Shown here piece after piece: positions 22,031-35,243 of a stretch of 64,000 nucleotides of DNA. Numbering within the stretch: position 1 is the first letter of the stretch; the number at the start of each line of letters is the position of its first letter. Under the pieces are notes generated by a model. That model saw nothing but the letters and a program-made list of their open reading frames with translations, was not told where the DNA came from and did no database searches. The DNA lies in the NCBI RefSeq assembly GCF_932276165.1, contig NC_063984.1, forward strand, positions 9,307,501 to 9,371,500. Reading direction: 5' to 3'. This DNA comes from Plutella xylostella. Taxonomy: Eukaryota; Arthropoda; Insecta; Lepidoptera; Plutellidae. The position numbers were made by a program, and so were the translations under genes.

Positions 22031-23598
22031 CCTATCTACTTATACGAGCATTTTCAAAACATTTCAACTCTTGTCAAGTTAGCGTTCGTCGGACTCTATA
22101 ACGCCTATTAAAATAAATAGTTATAAGACTTCATATATTATGTAAGTATAGATAGCAAGCTATCTAAAAGTTATAATTTTTAACACTATTCCATTTAGGA
22201 ATACTTAATATAGCCAAAAATATAGTGTAGTATAGCCATAAAATATAGCCATATTTTATAGCTACATTATTAGTGGCTTGTGGGTAAGAATTCGTAACAA
22301 TAGAATAGAAGCATAGGCTAGGTAGAAATAAAACCCATTTTTTATTTATTTATAATTTATTGAAGAAAATGTGAAATAAAATACGCACAGAGCATCCGTA
22401 TTATATTGACGATTTCATTTGGTTGCAAATGGTAGGTACCTACCATTTTCATGAAAGTTCTTCTCAACCTACATTGAGTTAATTATGTAGAGCTGATATG
22501 GATAGGTGTTTTAATCCAACCAAAATAATGCATAAAGTAAAAATATTTTACTTATTTTATGTAGGTACTTATGTTAAATACTCCACATAGAAAATTTATT
22601 TCAACAGGGCGTACTATTAGGTACCTACCTATTTGAATTTCACAGTACCTAACACTTCGGTATACTGCTCCTGGCATCTGTATATTATACAGATAAATAT
22701 AATTATAACAGCTTTAAAGATTATGCTTCGCTATATCTACTACAGGGCCAATCTCAATAGCCTTCTTGTTATGAAATGCTATGTACCTATATGTTGCATA
22801 ATGCAGAATGAAGTCATCTGAATAGGCATTAGGCTTTGTTAGGTACCATGATTTCTAATGTTGAGGCACTGAAACCTGTAACTTGCCTGACCACCGTATT
22901 TCGGATGTTTTACTATCTTTGTTGTCTATCCCTCGAGTTACCTACAGGTACATAAGCAACATTATTTCACCAGTTATTAAATATTAGCAAGCATTTTTTA
23001 TGGTACCTATATACAAATGAAAGTTATTACTATGTTGTAATTAAATCCACACCAGCTAAGAATATGTTCTTAAAAACCCAATATTTTAGTTACTCATTCT
23101 AGCTACAGTTCAGTCACGCAATCTTATTTGTTGAATAATAATAATAAAACATGTTTAACCGTGTTTACGTCTACTTTCTGTTAATGCATTAAAAAGTTTT
23201 TAATTTGACCTTAAATTTCACATCCCTAATATTATTTACATTTAATTTATCTGTATAATGTAAAAAAAGTACCAATTTACCAAATACTGTACCTATTTTG
23301 AATAATAATTTCACAGACTTACGTTTTGTTTATATTGTGAATTATTTTCTTGTGCCTTCATACTACGATCGTCTTTATTATGTACCTAAGTATTAGATTA
23401 TAGGATTAAAAGGGACTAGTTTATCAATATAGAGAAAAGACATTACATAAGTGTGTTGAGGATTATGTTGGTAACACCAAATAATTTCTTTGAGGATGAT
23501 GTTTTAAGTGGAAAAACCTTTGAAAAGGGAATCAAATGAGTATAGAGATTGCTTAATGATGCGCTCTAGTGACAACATTAAACGAAGACTCGTCAAAA

Positions 23599-26500
23599 TC
23601 ATGAAAGTGGTTTTAGAGAGAACGACAGTTTCGGTCGTGAATTATTTTTCCCCAATATTTTCTTTTGTTCCTCTTTGACCCGTTTCTCTTGTTCTTTTTT
23701 GAGCTTTTGTCGCTCTTCGTCCATTTTTCTTTGTTCTTCGATCATCGCGAGCCGCTCCTCAGCCTGGGAACAATCGACTTGTTGTAATTATGAACAGAGA
23801 GAGATGTAGTTATAAAATATTAGAAGCAGAGGGTCTCATATGGCCCCACTACACGTCCGCGGATGCATCCGGAGATGACCTCCGCGGACGAGTAGAGAGG
23901 GTGATTTGGGCATCTGTCGAGGTATTTCACGTCCGCAGACGCATCTGCCACCGATCCGTTTGTTGTCGGTTTTTGTGGCACAGATCAAAGGGTTCAAGCG
24001 CGAGCGTCCGGCATCGCGACCACACGCTGAATAAAATGTACGTAGTTGTAAACGCGCGTTGTGCGCTTGTCATCTGAACGTACTCTAAGGGTTCAGGAGT
24101 CCTCCGGAGGGGGGCTACAACAGGGTGCAAAACACGCACATCAAGATGTGACAAAAACTTTGCATCGCGTGGCCGCCGCGCCGGTAAATATACAAATACT
24201 TTTGCAATATTTATAATTAATAATGCACTAGCTAATTTTATTTCTATCCTTCACTAATAATATCAATGGAAAAAATACTGATAATAATATTCTCACCAGT
24301 TTGCGCTGAGCTTCTTCAATTTTTTTATTGTTTTCAGCCATGATTTCCTCCAGCTCTTTCCTTTTACGAGCTTCCTCCTCCTGTTAGATAAAAGGCATAG
24401 ATTAATACAATTCCTTTGCACAGTCATTTTCAAGCAAAATCATCTTCAAACCCCATTACAAAAAAATAAAATTTATCCTTCAATAAATGCTGACAATAAA
24501 TTCAGGATTATGTGTAAAACAAATATACTCAGGAAGTCTGTAGACTGTAGAGGCACAGAGCATCATAGGGAAGGTGTAACTATGAAGTGTATTGATTATT
24601 CAGAGTATAAAGTTTAGTAATGTTATGATAAAAAGGTGACTTTGTCACATCAATAATAATGGAATTATGTGCCTCAGCAACATGTCTTCTTTCATGTGAA
24701 ATCAGTACAATTTACCTGAAGTTAACCATTTTTACCTTGAAGTAAAACAGTTATACAAATATAGTGTTCAAAAAATACCTTCTGGCTCCGCGGGGTCCTG
24801 GAGCAGCGTCTCCATAAATCTTACAGCATCCGGCTCTTGATCAGTCTTCTGACCTGACTTAACGACTATGTGACTGCCATGGACAGTCAAGCGAACAAAT
24901 TTTAAATTGCTAGCTGTGGCCTTACAAGATTTTCTTATTAGGCAGTTAAAGTGAAAGTGACAAACTAATCTGCCTTTCAGGTGCAGGTAATGTTTAAACA
25001 ACATTGAAATCTTTTCACATTCAGTCTGCCCAACGGGACTGGCATTTAAAAGAATATAATCAGAAAATTCTTGTATGTAAGCACTCGAACTACACCTGAC
25101 TGGACCTTTAACAGATATGATCGAAATAATACTCTCATTAGTTGGTTGGCATATAATGTTGATATTAAAACAGTACAAAGTGTATAAAAGCTGCAAGAAC
25201 AATAAAAGATTGTTATCGCAGAATGGTTTGGGTCTGGGTCATGTGTAAAAGCAATATAGGAGTGGATTGCCGTTGCACATGACTGTTGGCGGGCGGCGGC
25301 AGTTACCTGGCGGGCCAGCTCCTCGCGGCGCTGCTGCTCGCGCTCGCGCTCCAGCTCCTCCATCATCTGCTTCTCCATCTTGCGCTTGGCCTCCTCCACC
25401 CTCTTGGCAACCTCCTGCTCTATCTCATCCTTGCGCTTTTCTAATTCTTCCTCCACTTTCTTCTTGACGAGCAATTCTATTCTCTTTGCTGCTTCTTCTT
25501 CTACAACCTGGAAATAATTGGAATAGGTTTTTTTAATTTAATTACAAATTGGATGGGTCATCAATACCAAGCCTGATTTCTAGATGTGGCAATCACATCA
25601 ATGGCTAAAACTTAGGAGGTATGATTGTCCATCTTGCCAAATAAACATTCTTCTTTTGAATTTAGGTGCTGTCCGATAACAAGTTAATGAGTAATACACA
25701 AATGTACAATGTGTGCGAACTCTTAGGCTAATATAATGAGGTAGTTCTAACTGACCATTTTGAATTGCTGAATAAATTTGGAAATCAAAGTTATCCCATA
25801 AATCATAAAGCAATATTGAATATTATGGAGCATCCACAGTTTTATCAGAACTAAATTAGAAGTCCTAATTAATAAATAATAATTAATATGTAGATAAATT
25901 ACTTTTTGTTCAGCTTCTCTAGTTCGCCTTTGTCTTTCCATTTCTGCAAGTCGATCAACCTCATCCATTTTGTTGCGTACTTTAGACTTCTTCCTGTGAC
26001 TTCTACCTCCATCATATGATACATCGCTGCTTGTGGATGAAGTTACTGAATGTGACCTTTTTCTAAAACAATTTAACAAAGTTTATTATACACATCTATT
26101 TTTATTTATCCAGAACTTATCAGACATACCTAGTTACAGAAAACTAAAACTCAATACAATTACATTACAAGGTTTTAAATTCTTAAGTTATGAAAAGAGT
26201 AGCATTGAATAGTTACACTCCGTAAGTAGTATTCAGTGGTTAGCTCTAATAGCGCAAAATGAATTAAGTGCAACATTAATTAGAACCATGGTAGTGGGAA
26301 TTTAAAATCTAGATATCCAAACGAAACCGACAAGAGCAAAGCACCGATAATAATATGAAAAGCTGCGCAAAGTAGAAAATCTACATCCATGTACTAAGGA
26401 TGCTCTTTGAAGTAAGTACCTACATAAAATTGGCCTCAAATTATGAGTTACGTTAAGTTCTAATGTTGTTAAGAGTAAAATATAATAAATAAGTATAGAC

Positions 26501-26667
26501 TGTTGAGTATACCTGGACTTAGAGCTACGTTCTCTTATTTTTTCGGCATGTTTTGAGCTTCTACTGCGAGATGTTGAACGATCTTTTGATCTACTCTTTT
26601 TTCTTGAGTGTTTACTGCTCTTGTGATGCCGCCGTGGAGATTTGCTTTTTGACCGAGATCTTCCCAT
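23599..26667 (-). CDS. ARGLU1: Arginine and glutamate-rich protein 1 (ARGLU1) homologue
   Basis: Exons on the minus strand: 26667-26513, 26062-25903, 25507-25307, 24380-24297, 23763-23599, all GT-AG and in phase; 254 residues. Residues 1-55 are an RS-type region (MGRSRSKSKSPRRHH and following). A basic segment with RNKMDEVDRLAEMERQRR follows. Residues about 90-235 are a highly charged Glu/Arg/Lys coiled coil (EEEARKRKELEEIMAENNKK, LAMIEEQRKM), and the end is RPKLSFSLKPLS. This order is that of ARGLU1, a nuclear protein linked to Mediator-dependent transcription and to splicing. The start is the first ATG before the RS run. Intron 4 holds a fragment of the GACGTGACAAGAG MITE family. No oddity in frame. 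Confidence 0.95.
24110..24170 (+). repeat. Half copy of the AAGACGTGACAAGAGTTTTG MITE
   Basis: CAGGGTGCAAAACACGCACA, AAGATGTGACAAAAACTTTG and CATCGCGTGG parallel the left arm of the palindromic element at 42733-42850. The inverse arm is not present nearby. It lies in ARGLU1 intron 4; a GC-rich stretch with paired GTCCGCGGA/TCCGCGGAC words lies just to its left (about 23850-23895). Confidence 0.5.
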
Positions 26668-27852
26668 CTTTATGAATAAACTTAGATTAGATCAATCTAA
26701 ACAAAATAACTAAGGCACCACTATACCACTTCGTTCGACTTTGACATGACAGGCCACCATTTTATTTTCATTTCATTTGCATCTTTTGCAAGGCAATGAT
26801 TATTCTGAGATTATTGTCAAACCTTCTTTTTTTCGTCATGTTGGTAGGCTTGCTTGATAAAATATGTTGCTAACTTCAGTCCTACTAATCTCGGAACCCA
26901 GAATAATAACTTATTCCAGGATATCAGCGAGGGTACCTACTCTGTGCGCGAGGGGATTCCCGATCCCGATTGAGACATCCGTCATGCGGATGGCGGATAT
27001 TATGGCGCGGACCTCCGCTTCGTGCTCCGTCGTCGCGGTCAACTACTGCGTTTAACATTTTCGCATTTATAGTGTAATAGGAACCACTGCAGGTAGGTAC
27101 AGATTCAAGTTACATGCATGACCAATATTCATGGAACATAGGCTGGGCCCATTCAAGAATAAATGGAAATTTCGTCTAAAGCTGCGTACAGACTGGCCAA
27201 ACGAACGCCAACGAACGGGATGCAAACGGGTTTCGTTGACCTTCGTTGCTGCAATCTGCCCTATTTGATAAATATCCATCGATGGGCGTTCGTTGGGCGT
27301 TCGTTGGGCCGGTCTGTACGCAGCGCAGCTTGACGTGCAGTTGGCGAAAATGTTGTGTCACCATTTTTATCAAGATCATTGTAACTATCCCAGTATACCT
27401 AAATAAATCATAGTAGATAGGTAATGAAATGAGATAGGTATGGTCGTAGTAGGTAACTAGGTACTAGTATATTATAGATATTTATTTATAGGAGCCAGCG
27501 AGTACATTAAGTACCTATACGACCTATACATATGGTCGAGGAAATCAAATAGGGCAAAATACATACGGATAATATTATATAATACCTACACAATATACAG
27601 TATATTATACAGTATGGCTAATAAAACTGATTTAATATGAGGGAAAAACTGTTTGTAATTCGTCTGTAAAACTAATAAGTAGGTAAGTATACAAATTGAA
27701 TCTTAAAGGGTATCCATGGTATTTACTTCTTCGTTTATAGTAAATTTATGATCGTATATCCATTTTTTATCACCACTTAATACCTAATGTGGTCATATCC
27801 TAGGGTGAATTTCTGTATCTTTTCTTTGATTTTCCATTAAATTTTCTTCTAA
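26668..27852. other. Gap between ARGLU1 and TTLL3-A
   Basis: No gene recognised. About 26700-26800 would be the ARGLU1 promoter and 5' untranslated region. A short GC-richer stretch at 26920-27060 has no recognised content. A palindromic MITE occupies 27179-27327. The remainder is AT-rich with many TAGGTAC words. Confidence 0.45.
27179..27327. mobile_element. Palindromic MITE, AGCTGCGTACAGAC ends
   Basis: Left arm AAGCTGCGTACAGACTGGCC followed by AAACGAACGCCAACGAACG; right arm GGGCGTTCGTTGGGCGTTCG followed by GGCCGGTCTGTACGCAG. The arms are about 55 bases with internal repeats of GTTCGTTGG. No target duplication is obvious, partly because the edge repeats GCGCAGCT. Confidence 0.75.
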
Positions 27853-30210
27853 TTATGAATTCATTTCAGCTTCCACTGGTTTCGTGTTAAAATACTCTAC
27901 TGGCAATGCCACACCTCGAACCATCAAATCTGAAGCAATGCCATAGTGTGGAGGTGTACATGGTTGATCGAATATGCGATGAAATTTTCCTGTCGAAGCC
28001 TTTTTGTTTTTTGGATAGTCTATAATAACTGAAAATTTAAATTTAATAATTAAAGCGTCACCGTTAAGCTTCTAATTAAACTTAGCTAAATTGTAGTTTT
28101 TATGGAAACCCACACCTTTAATGATATCGGATATAACTTCTGGGCAAATCTGTGCAGTCACTTCAGTAGTGTTGTTAAGGTCTGGGTTTGAGTTGATCTC
28201 AATCAACCAAGGCTTGTAATCATTGTCGAGGACATAATCACATCCATATAACTCGAATCGATTCTTGTTGCCCATTATTCTATTTTGACCATTCAACATC
28301 ACACCGATTATACACTTCTTCATTCCTGGATATATAACTTCATCCCATACTGTGTTTCTGTCTATAGTATTCAAATACTTTTTATATTCTTCCAAACTCC
28401 ACATGTTGTTCTCTGGTAAATCTTTATGTCTGTCTAGGCAATTTATATATTTCTTTTGAACTGCATTATTGGTTAAATGAATTGATTCGTGATAGTTCCG
28501 CAGGTTATAATTTTGAGAGCTAAACTTGAGATAACAGTCCGTATACATCCATATTACCAGGGGAAATGTACAGGTCACTAAATAATATTGCCTGATATCA
28601 AACTTAGTATTATGGACCAGCAAAGGTTCTTCTGTAAATTAAAAATAAAATGTACTTAACACTATCTACACTCATGGCTGAATACGACAAATTAGGTCGT
28701 TGTTTACTAACCAATATACTTCTGGATTACATATTTGGTATTGGTGTTTGAAAGTAAGTTGGAAATAACTTCTAGTTTCGAAGCCAACCTTATTCCTCTT
28801 CCTCGGGAACAGCAGCCCGGTTTTACTATCCAAATATCAAGGCAACCCTCACAGCTCAACTGTGGTCGGTACTTATGAATCTCTTTCAAAAAAAGCTTTG
28901 AATATTCAAAATATATGGGTAAAACGTTGTTTTTATCTATTTCAAATACATCTTCTTCTGCAATTAAGCAATAGTATTGTCGTAAATACGCAGCCCATTG
29001 TGCTGCTTTAATATTAGGTACCGGCTTGTCAATATCCTCGTTTTGTTTTTTTTGTAAATATTCTTTACATCTATTCAAGGCAAACAAAAAAATATCAATA
29101 GAAATCTTTCCTGCTTCAGTAAAAATTTCTCTGTTATTTGCCACCATCGATAAGACCCATTTCAAAAGGCTGGTGCAAGCAGTGATTTTGTAGTCAGAAA
29201 CAAAATCTTCGAACCCTCCGGCATCGCTGTTGTAAGTTCTAGGACTGTTGACTTCTGCTTGTCCTTCAATATAAAACCAATAGTCAATTTTCATTGAAGA
29301 ACATAAACCGTGTTTTGTTACCCATAACCCATCAACTTCCAATTTGTTTTTAATAATTCTATTATCTTTCGGTGTCCTGTTATTATTATTTACTTCATGT
29401 GTGTACCAAATAAAGTTTGGTGTGGTTTTGCCGATCAAGTTGGACATGAATATTCTTTCCATTTCTTCGTTAGCCTTGTTTGTATCTGTACAAGATTTAA
29501 CTTTCATTAAATTCATTTTGTTAGCTTGTATTTTTTCAATCCAACCTCGCTCTTTTAATGCTTTTCGTACAGAAGCAACACCATTGCCGCTACCATGGAT
29601 GGAAAAGATTTTGTTATCATTAACAGCTCTCATAACAGTGTCTTTAAGAAACTTGTATTTTCGGTGATGATGGAAACAGGAAGATATGTAAGCTGTTTCC
29701 TTAACTGACAGTACTTTTTTTCTGTGTAAGGGTGAGCTTGTGGACCTTGTGTTTAATTTGTCTTTAGGATTCCCAATTCTCAATTGATTATACGGGTCAT
29801 ACAATTTATTTGTAGATTTAGCATGTTTTGTAGCATTGCTTTTCTGAAAATAGAAATAGTTGGTAGGTAGGTACAATGCCTATATATTAACTAGAATTTC
29901 ACTACGTTCGAATTTTTATTGTTTATTTAATTAGTTAATACTATGAGCGGACTTGAGCTGATATTTTCATGTCTGGCGTACGAGTATATATGAATAGCTA
30001 TTTAACTAAAGGTAGGTACATAGTTCTAGCATATTATGAAGCTTAATGTTAAAGTCTTCAATGAGATATTTCTCTCCGACGACCTACAAATTTTAATTTA
30101 TATATGTATAATATACCTGTAAAGAATGAATAAATAAAATAAATAGTTACCTTCTTACTTTTTTTCTTTTCATCTTTGTTGGAATGTTTGTTGGATTGAT
30201 GACCCATCAT
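27853..30210 (-). CDS. TTLL3: TTLL3-type tubulin glycylase, paralogue A
   Basis: Exons on the minus strand: 30210-30151, 29843-28712, 28631-28116, 28028-27853, all GT-AG and in phase; 627 residues. TTLL3/TTLL8-type ligases add the first glycine to glutamates in tubulin tails, mainly in cilia and flagella. Visible: the core motif IWIVKPGCCSRGRGIRLAS (ATP-grasp loop), YVIQKYIG, LLVHNTKFDIRQYYLV, LPENNMWS, and the metal/ATP-binding end ELYGCDYVLDNDYKPWLIEI with NSNPDL. The short last exon encodes a tail parallel to paralogue B's (STGKFHRIFDQP). The first exon encodes only a basic 20-residue leader starting MMGHQSNKH, so the start is less sure. In this copy the coding region that paralogue B spreads over exons 2-8 is in two exons. 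Confidence 0.88.
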
Positions 30211-31499
30211 TAAATAGTGTAGTGTAATTCAAATACATTTTTACTTAATATGGAGAGTGTTTAGGTTCAGTATAAGTATTCTAAAATAAATAAAATAATA
30301 GGTATTATATCTAAAGAAATCAGTACTTATCACCCTATCAGAGTTTTCGGGATCGTAGCACGCACATGCCTGTCCATGTCCATAGGTTCTCTGCCTACCT
30401 GTCTAGGAGACAGGCGTGAATGTTGGTTTATTTTATACATGGTTTATTGTGGTTTATATTGTACTAACTTTTGCATTTCTGTACATCTTGGATTAGGAAT
30501 AGTTTTTTTCTGGATTTTGTGTCTGGATTTGAGAATATAATGGCTTCAGTTGGTATATTTGCATTGCAACAGTAATGAAAACTATACAGAATGCCTATGG
30601 ATTCATTTTTTGTTACAAACAAGATTGTTTACCATATTTTATGGTTTTCTTGCTGGGATTGTGTTGTAATTTGGTTGTATTTATAATAGGTTTCATATAG
30701 GATTTGTCAAATTGTTGTTTATAAATAGCATAAATAGTGATAAATTGTAGTTTTTATGAGTGGTGGCGCGAATTCTATGAAATCTATGAATAGTACTTAT
30801 CAAAGGAGGTATTATTATTCCAAGGAATAAGTATACATATTATATTGGTTACCTTTAGCATCCGCGGCACTATAATAATCTTTAGGGAGATAATTAAAAC
30901 GAAAAGGAAATTGTAGGAAATATTTGGAAAACAAGTAAGTACATAATTTCAATCATTTTCAAAACATTTTAATAGTTATAAATATGTACCTAAGTAGGTA
31001 ATTTCATGGTTTAATTTCTTCTTTCAGTGTTATTAACAGAATGTAAATATTATACCTAATCCGAATAATTAAAGGTAGGAGGGAATCTATTTTAAAGTGA
31101 ACACATTAAGCATGGCAATCTCATTCTACCATCATTATAATATCTAAAAAATATATATGGTAGAATATGACCTAAATCTACGTAAGTACTCATTTTGTAT
31201 ACTTACATAATATTTTTTGAACAGTTTTGAACTTTGTTAGTCAGTGAATAGTACTTCAGATAGGTAGGTACTAAAAGGTTTTTAAGCATGAAAATATATC
31301 TATTTTAATTCAGCTTGTAGCTTCTTACTATATTTTTAGACATACCTATACAATAATATTTAACATCAATCAGAGGTGATGAATCTCTCAATCATTTAAA
31401 GTTTAAAACCGTAGATACCTAATATAAATTTTAAACAGTTTACCTAGTATTAAAAAAATACATCGATTTTACCATCTACTTATCATTACCTACCACTAT
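30211..31499. other. Gap between the two TTLL3 paralogues
   Basis: AT-rich sequence without a recognised gene or a clear repeat. It should contain the promoter of paralogue A and the 3' untranslated region of paralogue B. Nothing else seen. Confidence 0.5.
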
Positions 31500-34400
31500 T
31501 TAATAGTTTGTATCTTTTCTAGTACTAAATGCTTTTATTTTATCATTATCATTGATAGGGGAAATAACAACACGGTAGGGGGCATATTTAGACGATATGT
31601 TAGTGGAAACATTTGATGACTCATGAGATTTTGCTTGTAGTCGCATTTTGCAAATGCTTCTGCCTATAGCACTTAACTTTTTGATTGGATCTCCGTCATC
31701 CACACACATTCTAGATGACATAGATTCTAGTATAGGTTTACCGAAAGCATTGACTATCCCAGATTTAGACTGGCGTATTGGTAGGAATGTATCTGGCTTG
31801 TTAACCATTTTGTTTTGGACAGAAATAGTAGAGCGTAGAATACTAGCCGTTTCTCGCTCCCATTCATCCGGGTCTATATAGCACCGTTTGTTACCCACTG
31901 ACCGGTCCACTTTGGGCTTCTCTGATTTTGCTGACTCTGTTCGGTATTTATTATTCAATTTTGGTGGTTGGGCTTCATCAGGTTGACAGCAAGAGTGTGG
32001 GACGATCCGACGCTTACATTCTGTATTTCTTTCTCGCCTCCCTTTTGTGGTCCTAAAAGAGATTGTTGATGATTTACGTTTTTTTGAACCGCTCTTCAAT
32101 GAGATACCTGATTTTACGACTGTAATTGCTTGTCGTACCGTAAGAGAATCTTTTGGTCCCAAAAGGATACCATCCTTGTTTGTTGGCAGTGCATCATAGG
32201 GGTTTAACCATGATAGGAAATCCGTAATAATGGGTCCACTATATTCATTGGGTATAGGCTGATCTCTCATAGCTATAGTATCACCAGAAGTAGCTCTTGG
32301 GGCTACAGGTGTAGCACAACGTGGTTCATGTCTTTTCTCTTTTGGTTTCTTAAAGAGCTTTTTACCCGTAATACACAAGGACAAGCCAAGATAGGCAGGC
32401 GCTTTTGGAATGGACTGCCTGTAGACTAATTCAAATGTGCCAGTGCTGGCATCCGGACTTTGTCGACGATCAAGAACAACTGAAATAAAATAAAACGCAT
32501 TACTTATACCTACACGTTCACTTACAAAAAAAGAAAAATGAATTTTATATATATTTTTCACCTTTAACAACATCCTCCAGGCATTGCGGGCATAGTCGCG
32601 CCGTGACAGACGTAGTTGGAGCTAAATCAGGACTGGAGTTAATTTCAATGAGCCATGGTGTAAAATCTTCAGTCAGCATGAAATCGGCACCATACAGCTC
32701 AAAACTATTTTGCCTCTTATCCATGGTTTCTTGGCAAGCTAGCATAGCACCGATCAGTGATTGCTTCATGCCGGGATATATTTTAGAGTCCCACATCTCA
32801 AATTTACCTATCTGCCTGTTCAAAAGAAAGCCTTTATAATTTATATTATAAAAGAAAAGGACAGTTATTAAATCTTGATAGTTTTTTGTTCTTATAATAT
32901 TATCTTAAATACTGAATACAAATTTTGACATAATAATATTTACCTTAAATAAGCCTTGAAACTATGGCAGTCCCACATATTTTCATCTGGTAGTGCCTTG
33001 TCTCGCTCTGCGTTGTTTTTATATTTGTGTTGGACAGCATTGTTAGTGAGGTGGACAGATTCGTGATAGTTAGACAAAGTAAACATTTGAGAGCTAAACC
33101 TTAAATAGCTATCCCTGCAAAAAACGAGTATATTTAGTACCCAATAAGTCTAAAAATGTATTTAAAATGTTACCTAGAACTCACTTGTACACCCATATTG
33201 TCAGCGGTTGGCAGTTTGTTATCAGAAACCATTGCCTTATATCAAATTTTGTATTGTAAATAATTAAAGGATTCTCTGAAATGCAAATTCAACATTCAAC
33301 TTCTTTGGAAAAAAATCTTATAAATAGGTAGGTATAATTTTGTTATTTGTTTGTAGATAACGTAGTTATACGTTATTCTTACCTATATATTTTTGAACTA
33401 CGTATCTTGTTTTTTGAGCAGCAGGAATATTGAGGAGACCTATAATATCTTTTATGTTATTCATTAGTTGAATGCCTCTTCCTCGACATTTATTGCCAGG
33501 TTTTACGATCCATATGTTGTAAATACCATCGATATCTATTTGGGGCCAATACTTATTCATGGTACTGAGGATTTTTGCTCCTTTTTTCTCCAATTGCCTA
33601 CAAGATATAATTTCAAGTAAGTATAACATTATTATCTTATAAAAAAATATAGTATTGAATTTATACCTAGGTAATAGTCATCATACCTTATGTTAGCATT
33701 TTTATCTTCAACTAATTTAGCTTTTTCATGTACTAGGAGATAATGATGGGTAAGGAATTGATCCCACTCGTGCTCCCATACGTGTACTTGATCTTCAGTT
33801 TCATCAATATCCTTATGTGTGAAAAATTTTATGTACTCATTGAGCCTTGACATAGCAAAGTCAATAGCAGAAAGCGGCACTTTTCCATTTGGATGCATCA
33901 TATTTTCCTCTGTATCTGAGTTGACGGTGATAGACAACCATTTCAGTGTACTGATGCATGCAGTGATTCGGAAGTCATCGATGAACTCCTCTAAATTATC
34001 GGAGCTGTAGATATTGTAGCACCGAGGGAACCGAGTCAGCGCGACACCCGGCTCTGTGTACCAGTGCATTTGTGTTAGTGACGCCGTCAATCCCTCTTTT
34101 GTAGTGAAAACAGATCTACAAAATCTAAATGAGAAATACACAAAATTTAACATTGGAACATCAGATAATGTGAGACGTAAAACATGTACCTTTAACACGC
34201 AAATACCTGCTTATCATAACGTCCTTGTTGCTTAGCAACCAATCATATTTGTCTCTCTTCGTCGTCCAGAGAAAGTCGACAGAATGATGCTCCATAAATT
34301 TATACAGGATTAGCCGTTCCACTTTAGTTAGTTCTTTTCCGCCAACTTTTTTGGGATCAACGTTAACAGGTGGATGACGAACCTATACAGAATATAAAAC

Positions 34401-35243
34401 ACATGCGAGTATTAAAGGTTACATATAAGTACTAAATTGGTACTGAACATAGACCTACTACACAATACTGAACGATGTCATAAGTAGGCATATTATATCT
34501 ACGGCATACGATCCAAAAGCGGTGGTATTGTCGTTATGGTGGTGTCTCACACCAGAGATTCGGGTCTGAATCCGGACCCAGACATGTAGCAATCAATTCT
34601 TTTTAATTTTGGTGTGATGTGAATCTACCAACCCGCAGTGGCCCAGCGTGATGGTAAATGGTCCAAGTCTAGGAATGTAATTTAGAGCTTGGGCATAATG
34701 TATAAAGGTTCCAATCCAGACAGCCACGTAACCCCACAACAGACCACATCCACGAAATTTAAATTAGAATAACTAAATAAATATTTGAAAAGAACATACC
34801 GGAAGAGCCCAATAGGTGAAAAGAAAAAAATAATGCCTAGTTGTAGGTACCTACCTTGTGTGACTCATATTTTTCAACCCAGCCTCGGTCGAGAAGCGCC
34901 CTCCGAACCGCAGGGAATCCCCCTCCTTTGATCATGAAAACTTTTCGTTCCTTCATGGCCGTTTCGGCAATTTTTTTCAGTTCATTCCATCGCTCGTTGC
35001 TAACCCAACTCTTGAACTGTTTTAGTTGATCGCTGGATGTTGATTCTGAACGATAAAACTGTACATGACTTGTGGTTTTATACGCTACATAATTAGGTCA
35101 AACTTTGAAGCAAACGAACCTGAGGCTTTTTCCGACTTTGAGTAGGAAACGGCGCTGGCTGGCCGAAACTCTTTCTTGGTTACACTCTCTTTCAGCAGTT
35201 TCGAGTCGGAAGCCGTCTCCTCCAGTTCCATTGTTACAGCCAT
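31500..35243 (-). CDS. TTLL3: TTLL3-type tubulin glycylase, paralogue B
   Basis: Exons on the minus strand: 35243-35120, 35045-34855, 34382-34207, 34115-33687, 33597-33383, 33275-33185, 33114-32944, 32815-32562, 32479-31500, all GT-AG and in phase; 876 residues. Motifs: FMIKGGGFPAVRRALLDRGW near residue 80, IWIVKPGNKCRGRGIQ, YVVQKYIG, NTKFDIRQWFLI, LPDENMW, YPGMKQSLIGAML and FELYGADFMLTEDFTPWLIE with INSSPDL. These are the TTL ATP-grasp core and TTLL3/8 features. The last exon adds a roughly 300-residue basic tail with no domain I recognise, absent from paralogue A. Start: the first ATG (MAVTMELEETA); a second ATG follows four codons later. Drosophila also has two such genes (TTLL3A and TTLL3B). 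Confidence 0.92.
34530..34745 (+). repeat. Degenerate SINE-like repeat in TTLL3-B intron 2
   Basis: GATTCGGGTCTGAATCCGGA resembles a decayed B box, and ACCCGCAGTGGCCCAGCGTG with ATGGTAAATGGTCCAAGTC resembles the body of common lepidopteran SINE/LINE tails. Diverged; class uncertain. Confidence 0.4.

Larger units (their letters stand above)
20198..23598. other. Gap between MPDU1 and ARGLU1
   Basis: No gene was recognised. A GC-richer patch at about 20310-20590 with repeated GTCACGTCG-like words is the likely MPDU1 promoter. Near 21365-21560 there is a diverged LINE-like stretch (ATCGCCCACTGTTCGGTATA, then CCGTCTGTAGGCCACC). The nested TIR element lies at 21623-22030. The rest is AT-rich with many TAGGTACC words and no open frame of interest. 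Confidence 0.5.
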
